Shown here in pieces: positions 14,621 to 19,739 of a stretch of DNA of 19,739 nucleotides. Location: positions 1 through 19,739 of the forward strand of contig JBOGDQ010000180.1 in the NCBI GenBank assembly GCA_050742975.1. Direction: 5' to 3'. The DNA comes from JBDTGE01 sp050742975. GTDB taxonomy: Bacteria; Actinomycetota; Actinomycetes; Mycobacteriales; Jatrophihabitantaceae. The translations under genes and the position numbers were made by a program. Under the pieces are notes generated by a model. The model was not told the origin of the DNA. It saw only the letters and a list, made by a program, of their open reading frames with translations, and made no database searches. Each line of letters begins with the position of its first letter. The stretch's first letter is position 1.

Positions 14621-17446
14621 TCAGCTGTCCGCGAGCGCAGCGGCCAGGCCGGCCCGGCCGGTGATGCCCAGCTTCTGGTAGACGTGCCGCAGGTGGTACT
14701 CGACGGTCTTGGGCGTGACGAACAGGGCCTGCGCGATCTGCGAGTTGGACAGCCCGTCGGTAGCGAGCCGGCCCACCCGCCGCTCGCTCGGCGTCAATGC
14801 TGACGGGCCGGTGCGGGTCTCGCGACGTGGTCGGCCCCCGGCCGCGGCGAGCTCGTCGCGCGCGTGCCTGGCCTGCCGCGTCGCGCCGATCCGCACCGCC
14901 CGGTCCAGCGCCTCCGCCAGCGGCTTGCGCGCGGATGCACGATCACCGCCACGCCGCAGCCAGGCGCCGAGGGCGATCTGCGCCTCGGTGTGCTCGAGCG
15001 CCGCGGCCGAGGTGGCGAGCAGGTCGCATGCAGCCCGCAGCCTCGCGACACCGCCCGCTCCGTCGGCCATGGCCAGAGCGCGCAACCCGCGGGCATGGAC
15101 GACCGGCAGGCCGGCCCGCTCCCCGAGCGCGACGAGCGGCTCGGCCAGGCTGTGCGCGAGGGCTGGCTCGCCGACCGCGACTGCGGCTCGAGCGGCGTAG
15201 TCGCGCCACGGCAGCGCGGTGTGCTCGACCGACAGGCGGCTCGTCAACCATTCGCCGGCCGCGGTGAACGACGCCAGCGCCTCGGCCGGTTGATGCCGGG
15301 CGAGCTGCAGCCGGCCCAGCGAGAACTGCAACCACGGCCGCTCGATCCCGCTGGCCGAGCCGGCCTCGGCCGCCTCGTCCAGGGTCGCCTGCGCCAGCGC
15401 CGGCTCGTCGCGCTCGATCAGCACCAGCGCGTTCAGGGCGTAGGCCGCGCCCTGGAACCGGCTCCACCCGGAGCGGCCGGCGTCGATCGCCTGCTGCGCA
15501 TCAGCCTGCGCCTCGACCAGCGAACCGAGATCGAACTGCACCCGCCCGTGGGTGTAACTCGCGGTGGCGAAGGCGTCGATGGATCCCGCCCGACGGGTCT
15601 CGGCCATGACAGCCGACGCCACCTGCTCGGCGCCCGCGAAGTCGTCGGCCAGTTGCAGCGTCCACACGACCATCAGCCAGCCCGGGCCGTCGACACCCTG
15701 ATCGGCCAGCAGCGCGCCGTCGGACCAGGCGCGCCGGGCGAGCTCGACGGATCTCGCCGCATCCTCGGCGTCCTGAGCGGACCGGATCGCCAGCGCGGAC
15801 AGCAGCGCCCGCTCCGCGGGTGTCGAGCCGGCCGGCGCGTCGGGTGTGAGCCGGGTCGTGCGTTCGATCGCACGCTGGCGCAGATCTGTCTCGAACAGCG
15901 CGTTGACCAGGTAGTCGCTGAGCAGCTCGTACTCGAGGTCAGCCTCCGACCGCGCCCCGTCGTCGAGCGCCCGCTCGAGGACCCGCGCCGCCTCCATCCG
16001 CCTGCCCTCACGCGACAGCGCGCGCGCCAGCGTGCGCAGCACCTCCACCCGCGCGGGTCCGGTTTGAACGGCAGCAGCGGCGGACAGGTGCTCGACCGCC
16101 ACGGGCAGCCCGGCCGCCAGCTCCGCGCTCCCAAGTTCGGCGAGCACGGTCGGCCGGCTCGCGCGATCGGGCGGCTCCTCGAGCGCCCGCTGCAGCTCGC
16201 GGACCGCGACGTCTGCCAGTCCGCGTATCCGCGCCTGCTGCGCGGACTCGCGCAACACCGAGACGACCCACTGGTCGCCGGTCGCCGGTGCCTGCAGCAG
16301 GTGGGACGCGACGAGCGAGACCGCAGCGCCCTCCTCGCCGAGCAGCCGCGCGGCCCGCAGGTGGGCCTGCGAGCGTTGCAGGGGCGGCAGCTCGTCGGCG
16401 ATCGACTGGCCGATGAGCGGATGGCCGAAGTCCAGGGTCCGGCCGAGCCGCACGATCTCCTCGCCGGCGAGCACCTCCGCGGCGCGTGCCGCGACGTCGA
16501 ACTGCAGCCGGGCCAGGGTGGCCGCGCGACGTAGCGGCGTCCCATCGCCGAAGACGGCCAGCGCGCGGGCCAAGGCGATCGCGTCGGGGCCGAGCCGGCC
16601 GAGCCGCACCAGCGCGGCGCGGCTGACGGTGGCGAACCCGATGTCCCGCAGCCGGTGGCTCAGGTCGGCCGCGGGCGCCGGCACCTCGTCGCCCAGCGCG
16701 AGCAGTACCTCACGGATGTAGAAGGGATTGCCACGCGTCACCTCGGCACACACCGCGCACAGTTCGGCGTCCGCCTCGGGGATTTCGGCGCGGACGATCT
16801 CGCTGACCGCACCGAGCAGGAGCGGGGTGAGCCGCACGCGTCGCGTCGCCAACTCGGAGCGGATGTCGGCAAGCGGGCCACTACCCTCCGCCGGGACAGC
16901 CGGACGGGCCGCGATCAGCACCGCGACCGCGAGGTCGTCCACACGCGTGACCAGATACTGCAGGAAGGAAAGCGTCCCGTCGTCGGCTGACTGCACGTCG
17001 TCGACGCAAAGCAGCAGCGGCGTGCCCTGGGCCAGGTTCACCGTGAGCCAGAACAGACCGTGCAACAGGGCGAAGGTCGATCGGGTATCGCTCTCGACGT
17101 AGCGTCCGGCGAAGAGCGGCTCGACCAGCTCGGCCGCTCCGGCGAAGTGGCCGCGTCGGCGAGCGCTGCCCTCCGCGCCGAGCGCGCGTCCGAACAAGTG
17201 GAGCACGACGCCGTACGGGTAGTCACGCTCGCCGGCGACCGCTCGGGCCGCGACGATCTGCACTCCGTGCACCCGCGCCCGTTCGGCGGCGACTGCGAGC
17301 AGGCCGGACTTGCCGAGGCCGGCAGCCCCCTCGATCAGCAGCGCGCCGCCGGTGCCCGCGCGCGCACCGTCGATCAACGCGTCGAGCGCGGCCACCTCGC
17401 GGTCGCGTCCGACCAGCCGATCCTGATGACCCCGAGGCAGCCGCAC
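14621..17446 (-). CDS. Large LuxR-family ATPase transcriptional regulator (AAA/LAL type)
   Basis: A 941-residue regulator. Near the N-terminus LVGRDREVAALDALIDG leads into a P-loop ATPase: Walker A GAAGLGKS (residues 40-47) and Walker B LLLCVDDVQSADDG. The middle is a long alpha-helical, tetratricopeptide-like region rich in Ala, Arg and Leu. The C-terminal LuxR HTH is clear: LTPSERRVGRLATDGLSNSQ, IAQALFVTPKTVEYHLRHVY, QKLGITGRAGLAAAL. Such LAL-type proteins bind an inducer and ATP, then activate transcription, often of secondary metabolite genes. The frame remains open to 17674, but a promoter near 17515-17545 and the normal N-terminus support GTG 17446. The PIG-L gene follows 38 bases later; a small gene lies divergent. 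Confidence 0.88.
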   Translation of the reverse strand: MRLPRGHQDRLVGRDREVAALDALIDGARAGTGGALLIEGAAGLGKSGLLAVAAERARVHGVQIVAARAVAGERDYPYGVVLHLFGRALGAEGSARRRGHFAGAAELVEPLFAGRYVESDTRSTFALLHGLFWLTVNLAQGTPLLLCVDDVQSADDGTLSFLQYLVTRVDDLAVAVLIAARPAVPAEGSGPLADIRSELATRRVRLTPLLLGAVSEIVRAEIPEADAELCAVCAEVTRGNPFYIREVLLALGDEVPAPAADLSHRLRDIGFATVSRAALVRLGRLGPDAIALARALAVFGDGTPLRRAATLARLQFDVAARAAEVLAGEEIVRLGRTLDFGHPLIGQSIADELPPLQRSQAHLRAARLLGEEGAAVSLVASHLLQAPATGDQWVVSVLRESAQQARIRGLADVAVRELQRALEEPPDRASRPTVLAELGSAELAAGLPVAVEHLSAAAAVQTGPARVEVLRTLARALSREGRRMEAARVLERALDDGARSEADLEYELLSDYLVNALFETDLRQRAIERTTRLTPDAPAGSTPAERALLSALAIRSAQDAEDAARSVELARRAWSDGALLADQGVDGPGWLMVVWTLQLADDFAGAEQVASAVMAETRRAGSIDAFATASYTHGRVQFDLGSLVEAQADAQQAIDAGRSGWSRFQGAAYALNALVLIERDEPALAQATLDEAAEAGSASGIERPWLQFSLGRLQLARHQPAEALASFTAAGEWLTSRLSVEHTALPWRDYAARAAVAVGEPALAHSLAEPLVALGERAGLPVVHARGLRALAMADGAGGVARLRAACDLLATSAAALEHTEAQIALGAWLRRGGDRASARKPLAEALDRAVRIGATRQARHARDELAAAGGRPRRETRTGPSALTPSERRVGRLATDGLSNSQIAQALFVTPKTVEYHLRHVYQKLGITGRAGLAAALADS

Positions 17447-17465
17447 GTGTTTACCAACCTGACCA

Positions 17466-17482
17466 GCGCGCCCACTGCGCGC
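17466..17482. promoter_or_regulatory. GCGCGC inverted repeat in the LuxR leader
   Basis: GCGCGC (17466-17471), CCACT, GCGCGC (17477-17482) can form a 6-bp hairpin or a symmetric protein site. It lies between the proposed promoter and the GTG start of the LuxR-type gene, where a repressor or mRNA hairpin could act. Such GC repeats arise easily in this DNA, so the call is tentative. Confidence 0.25.
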
Positions 17483-17514
17483 TACTACTGACCAACGAAG
17501 ATGGAACGATCCGG

Positions 17515-17545
17515 ATATTACGGGCAGATGTGTGACTGGCGTCAA
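17515..17545 (-). promoter_or_regulatory. Sigma-70-type promoter for the LuxR regulator
   Basis: On the minus strand TTGACG (complement of 17540-17545) is followed by TAATAT (complement of 17515-17520) after 19 bases; CGTAAT at 17-base spacing is an overlapping -10 choice. AT-rich elements stand out in this DNA. A start about 60 bases before GTG 17446 is expected, which rules out the longer reading frame start at 17674. Confidence 0.5.
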
Positions 17546-17601
17546 ATTACTGGGGTGCGGCCCTGGGGCGGAGACCAGCGCCGGACCGCAGGCTGTTCGG
17601 C

Positions 17602-17802
17602 ATGGCAGGACCGTCGGACGCGAAGCGCGTGATCCTCGAACTCGAGCCGAGCGCCGACAGCATTCGCGGATCACTCGCGTGCGAGGACACCGCTGTCCGC
17701 GACTTCCACGGGTGGCTGGAGTTGACCGCGCTACTCGATCGGATCCGGCCGCGCACGGGTGAGGTCGCCGGTGCGCACGACTTCGACAGCCTCAGCAGCT
17801 GA
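17602..17802 (+). CDS. Small hypothetical protein (66 aa)
   Basis: A 66-residue protein with a compact strand-turn-helix look: KRVILELEPSADSIRGSLAC, then DFHGWLELTALLDRIRPR and a short acidic tail. The 'L-E-x-E-P ... I-x-G ... F-x-G-W-L-E-L ... L-L' arrangement resembles short actinobacterial proteins I have seen beside regulators, but I cannot name the family. ATG 17602 is the likely start; the ribosome site is weak. It is divergent from the LuxR-type regulator (155 bases between the starts) and convergent with rdgB, separated by a strong hairpin. A functional link to the regulator is only suggested by position. Confidence 0.5.
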   Translation: MAGPSDAKRVILELEPSADSIRGSLACEDTAVRDFHGWLELTALLDRIRPRTGEVAGAHDFDSLSS

Positions 17803-17822
17803 CGGAGCCACGGGAGGGACCC

Positions 17823-17862
17823 GAGGTCGGCTCACCCCGCCAGGACGGGGTGGGTCGACCTC
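17823..17862. terminator. Bidirectional terminator-like hairpin between convergent genes
   Basis: Positions 17823-17839 pair with 17846-17862 to give a 17-bp uninterrupted stem (two G-U wobbles) around a 6-nt loop CCAGGA. It lies 20 bases after the small gene and 15 bases beyond the rdgB stop, so it can end transcription from both sides. No U tract is present on either strand. Confidence 0.65.
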
Positions 17863-17877
17863 GAGACTCGGCTGCGC

Positions 17878-18495
17878 TTACCGCTGCGGGTTCGTCCCGC
17901 TCGAGCGGGCGATCAGGTACGGGACGAGTGCCCGCAACGCCTTACCGCGGTGGCTGATCTCGTCCTTCTGCGCGGCCGCCAGCTCCGCACTCGTCCGGTC
18001 GAACCCGTCCGGTAGGAAGATCGGGTCGTAGCCGAAGCCGTTGCTGCCACGCGGCTCGCGGATCAGGTGCCCGTCCATCCGACCGTCGACCACGTGCTCG
18101 ACATCGCCGTCGACGAACGCGACCGAGCACCTGAACGCAGCACCGAGCCGATCGCCGGGAGTGTCGGACAGCTGGGCCAGGACCAGTCGCAGGTTCGCCT
18201 CGTCGTCGCCATGACGGCCGGCCCAGCGCGCCGACAGCACGCCGGGCATGCCGTTGAGCGCGTCGACCTCGAGCCCGGAGTCGTCGGCGACGGTGGGCAG
18301 TGCCGTGTGCCGATGGCCTTCGCGGGCCTTGATCAGGGCGTTCTCGGCGAACGTCGCGCCGGTCTCCGGGACCTCGTCGTACGGCTCGACGTCGTCCAGG
18401 CCGACGACGTCGAGCTCGGGCAGCTCGGGCGCGAGAATCCGCTGCAGTTCGGCGAGCTTCTTGGCGTTCCGGCTGGCCAGCAGGATCCGGCTCAC
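17878..18495 (-). CDS. rdgB: RdgB/HAM1 non-canonical purine NTP pyrophosphatase
   Basis: A 205-residue enzyme that hydrolyses ITP, dITP and XTP to monophosphates plus pyrophosphate, keeping deaminated purines out of DNA and RNA. Family blocks are clear: MSRILLASRNAKKLAELQRI at the N-terminus (the substrate-binding SRN-K), ATFAENALIKA, VADDSGLEVDALNGMPGVLS with the metal-binding aspartates, SARWAG, RGSNGFGYDPIF and the closing EISHRGKALRAL. Length is normal. It starts at GTG 18495, which overlaps the rph stop as GTGA, so translation is coupled to RNase PH. This rph-rdgB order is common in actinobacteria. The gene appears intact and cytoplasmic. Confidence 0.95.
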   Translation of the reverse strand: MSRILLASRNAKKLAELQRILAPELPELDVVGLDDVEPYDEVPETGATFAENALIKAREGHRHTALPTVADDSGLEVDALNGMPGVLSARWAGRHGDDEANLRLVLAQLSDTPGDRLGAAFRCSVAFVDGDVEHVVDGRMDGHLIREPRGSNGFGYDPIFLPDGFDRTSAELAAAQKDEISHRGKALRALVPYLIARSSGTNPQR

Positions 18496-19229
18496 CGGGC
18501 TGCGGGCTGCTGGGCCAGGGCCGCCTTCTGCAGCTGGGCCAGCTCGGCGCACCCGCTGACCGCAAGGTCGAGCAGCGCGTCGAGCTCGTCGCGGCGGAAC
18601 GGCACGCCCTCGGCGGTTCCCTGCACCTCGACGAACTCCCCCAAGCCGGTGACCACGACGTTCATGTCGGTCTCCGCGCGCACGTCCTCCTCGTACATCA
18701 GGTCCAGCCGCGGCTCGCCGTCGATGACCCCGACGCTCACAGCGGACACGGAGTTGAGCAGCGGCTCCGGACGGGCCAGCGCACCCTTGACGCGCAGCCA
18801 CGACACGGCGTCGGAGAGCGCGACGTACGCGCCGGTGATCGCGGCGGTACGCGTTCCCCCGTCGGCCTGCAGCACGTCGCAGTCGATGGAGACCGAGTTC
18901 TCGCCGAGCGCGGACAGGTCGATGGCCGCGCGCAACGAGCGGCCGATCAGCCGGGAGATCTCGTGGGTGCGGCCGCCGATCCGGCCCTTTACCGACTCGC
19001 GGTCGTTGCGGGTGAGGGTGGCGCGCGGGAGCATCGAGTACTCGGCGGTGACCCAACCCAGCCCGCTGCCCTTGCGCCAGCGCGGAACGCCCTGCTGCAC
19101 GGACGCCGCGCACAGCACCTTGGTCGCCCCGAACTCGATCAGCGCGGACCCTTCCGCGTAGGCCTGCCAGTTGCGGGTGATGGTGATCGGACGGAGTTGG
19201 TCGGCCGCGCGGCCGTCTGGACGTGACAT
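18492..19229 (-). CDS. rph: Ribonuclease PH
   Basis: A 245-residue phosphorolytic 3'-5' exoribonuclease that trims tRNA precursors and other RNA 3' ends; it works as a hexamer in the cytoplasm. Diagnostic segments are RPDGRAADQLRPITITRN at the start, GATKVLCAASVQQGVPRW, LTRNDRESVKGRIGGRTHEI (phosphate-binding arginines), IDCDVLQADGGTRTAAITGA and DLMYEEDVRAETDMNVVVTG (catalytic aspartates). ATG 19229 gives the normal N-terminus; the ribosome site is weak (GGCTCGGGCC before the ATG). It overlaps rdgB by four bases. The partner genes often found upstream in actinobacteria (MBL-fold hydrolase, murI) are not present in the 510 bases before it. Confidence 0.95.
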   Translation of the reverse strand: MSRPDGRAADQLRPITITRNWQAYAEGSALIEFGATKVLCAASVQQGVPRWRKGSGLGWVTAEYSMLPRATLTRNDRESVKGRIGGRTHEISRLIGRSLRAAIDLSALGENSVSIDCDVLQADGGTRTAAITGAYVALSDAVSWLRVKGALARPEPLLNSVSAVSVGVIDGEPRLDLMYEEDVRAETDMNVVVTGLGEFVEVQGTAEGVPFRRDELDALLDLAVSGCAELAQLQKAALAQQPAAR

Positions 19230-19373
19230 GGCCCGAGCCTAGCTACGCCTCCCGTCAGCGCTCCGGCCCGTCCGGCAGGGGACCTCCCCGGGGCACACGG
19301 TGGCACGCACCCAACCCGACCACGGCAGCTGACCTCCCAGCGGGACTCAAAGTGACCACGCACCGGCCGCCCT

Positions 19374-19439
19374 CGCGACGAGGTCGCGTGTCGGTCCCGG
19401 TGTCCACCCGAGCTTGCGAGTGGCGGCGCCGGGACCGAC
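19374..19439. repeat. Tandem strong hairpins upstream of rph
   Basis: CGCGAC-GAG-GTCGCG (19374-19388) is followed directly by an 11-bp perfect inverted repeat, GTCGGTCCCGG (19390-19400) with CCGGGACCGAC (19429-19439). The 28-base interior of the second holds a further imperfect stem (19404-19410 with 19417-19423). In RNA of either strand this would be a long, very stable structure. The flanking gap (19230-19650) shows no gene. Its role could be a terminator, an RNA processing site or a protein-binding region. Confidence 0.55.
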
Positions 19440-19453
19440 GTCGCCCCAAACAA

Positions 19454-19483
19454 GTGTGCACAGCCGCCCACGTCCGGTAGGGT
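19454..19483 (+). promoter_or_regulatory. Possible promoter of the mini-unit at the window end
   Basis: TAGGGT at 19478-19483 fits the actinobacterial housekeeping -10 pattern TANNNT. The corresponding -35 (around 19454-19460, GTGTGCA) is poor, as is common in these bacteria. Transcription would start near 19490 and give a ~160-nt leader before the 13-codon ORF; that leader can form a CGGAGG/CCTCCG hairpin (19512-19517 with 19526-19531). Confidence 0.35.
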
Positions 19484-19650
19484 GGACGCTAGCAGCCCAC
19501 CTCGCGGCTGCCGGAGGGTCATTTGCCTCCGATCTGATTCAAGTCGTCACGGACCTGGAACAGGTACGACGACAATCCGTCTCCGCAGATGTCGCGCTTT
19601 CTCACGCGCGCGGTGTCGCAGACGGGCCATACATGCAAAGGAGAAGTGCT

Positions 19651-19692
19651 GTGAAAGACGACAACAGCGGTCTCGGCCCCTGGGACGACTGA
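19651..19692 (+). CDS. 13-codon micro-ORF with perfect ribosome site
   Basis: GTG 19651 opens a frame of 13 codons plus TGA, encoding MKDDNSGLGPWDD. AAAGGAG at 19637-19643 is an ideal Shine-Dalgarno seven bases upstream. A 14-bp terminator-like hairpin begins 15 bases after the stop. The peptide has paired aspartates at both ends and one Trp next to the last pair. It could be a free microprotein, a leader peptide controlling read-through at the hairpin into a gene beyond the window, or a decoy ORF in a small RNA. The frame stays open upstream to 19414, and an ATG at 19633 would add six residues but has no ribosome site. I do not recognise the peptide. Confidence 0.45.
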   Translation: MKDDNSGLGPWDD

Positions 19693-19707
19693 CCGAAACG
19701 TGACGGC

Positions 19708-19739
19708 GGCCCGTTCCGAGCATCAGCTCGGGGCGGGCC
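19708..19739 (+). terminator. Strong 14-bp terminator/attenuator-like hairpin
   Basis: GGCCCGTTCCGAGC (19708-19721), loop ATCA, GCTCGGGGCGGGCC (19726-19739): a complete 14-bp stem with two G-U pairs, ending on the last base of the window. Whether a U tract or a longer stem follows cannot be seen. It either ends the micro-ORF transcript or acts as an attenuator for a downstream gene. Confidence 0.6.

Noticed and set aside
14864..16534. A 556-codon open frame antisense to the LuxR regulator
   Set aside because: Arg/Gln/Gly-rich sequence with no motif, opposite a gene with clear domains; stop codons are rare in this DNA by composition.
17447..17674. N-terminal extension of the LuxR regulator from 17674
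   Set aside because: The likely promoter (17515-17545) lies inside it, and the added residues do not resemble the start of this family.
19414..19650. Longer in-frame version of the micro-ORF (92 codons from 19414)
   Set aside because: The start lies inside the hairpin region and before the proposed promoter -10, without a ribosome site; only GTG 19651 has a good one.

Overview
The window is high-GC DNA with GTG starts, MptB-type and LuxR/AAA-type proteins and a DUF5709 protein. This points to a soil-type actinobacterium (class Actinomycetia, possibly Frankiales-like; the genus cannot be told from sequence alone). No rRNA, tRNA, CRISPR array or intact insertion sequence was recognised.

Region 1 (1 to about 4.4 kb) is an accessory, partly decayed stretch. 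It holds an intact VOC/glyoxalase-fold gene, an ArsR-type regulator gene broken by several frame changes, the C-terminal remnant of a TetR-type regulator abutting it head to head, an intact DUF5655 gene, an intact FitAB/VapBC-type toxin-antitoxin operon, and the 5' third to half of a RibD-type reductase gene joined out of frame to the tail of an unrelated gene. Deletion junctions and broken genes sit between intact ones, as in an integration or decay hot spot.

Region 2 (4.6 to 11.7 kb) looks like a cell-envelope glycan locus: a secreted protein, two family-2 glycosyltransferases, a CDP-alcohol phosphotransferase (convergent, and with an altered catalytic motif), an MptB-like polyprenyl-phosphate-mannose-dependent GT-C mannosyltransferase, and a membrane-anchored beta-propeller protein. 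Together these suggest synthesis of a lipid- or phosphate-linked surface polymer, although the product cannot be named.

Region 3 (11.9 to 14.6 kb) carries two small acidic, probably disordered proteins (one of them DUF5709), an overlapping DUF998 and DUF4190 membrane-protein pair with a striking 11-nt-period direct repeat upstream, and a PIG-L deacetylase.

Region 4 (14.6 to 19.7 kb) has a large LuxR-family ATPase regulator, a small divergent protein, and the conserved rph-rdgB pair (RNase PH and the nucleotide-sanitising pyrophosphatase) translationally coupled by a 4-nt overlap. A 17-bp hairpin separates rdgB from the small gene. Upstream of rph is a 420-bp gene-free stretch full of inverted repeats. 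It leads into a miniature unit on the + strand: a promoter-like TAGGGT, a perfect Shine-Dalgarno, a 13-codon ORF and a 14-bp terminator-like hairpin at the very end of the window. This unit is the most intriguing element seen.
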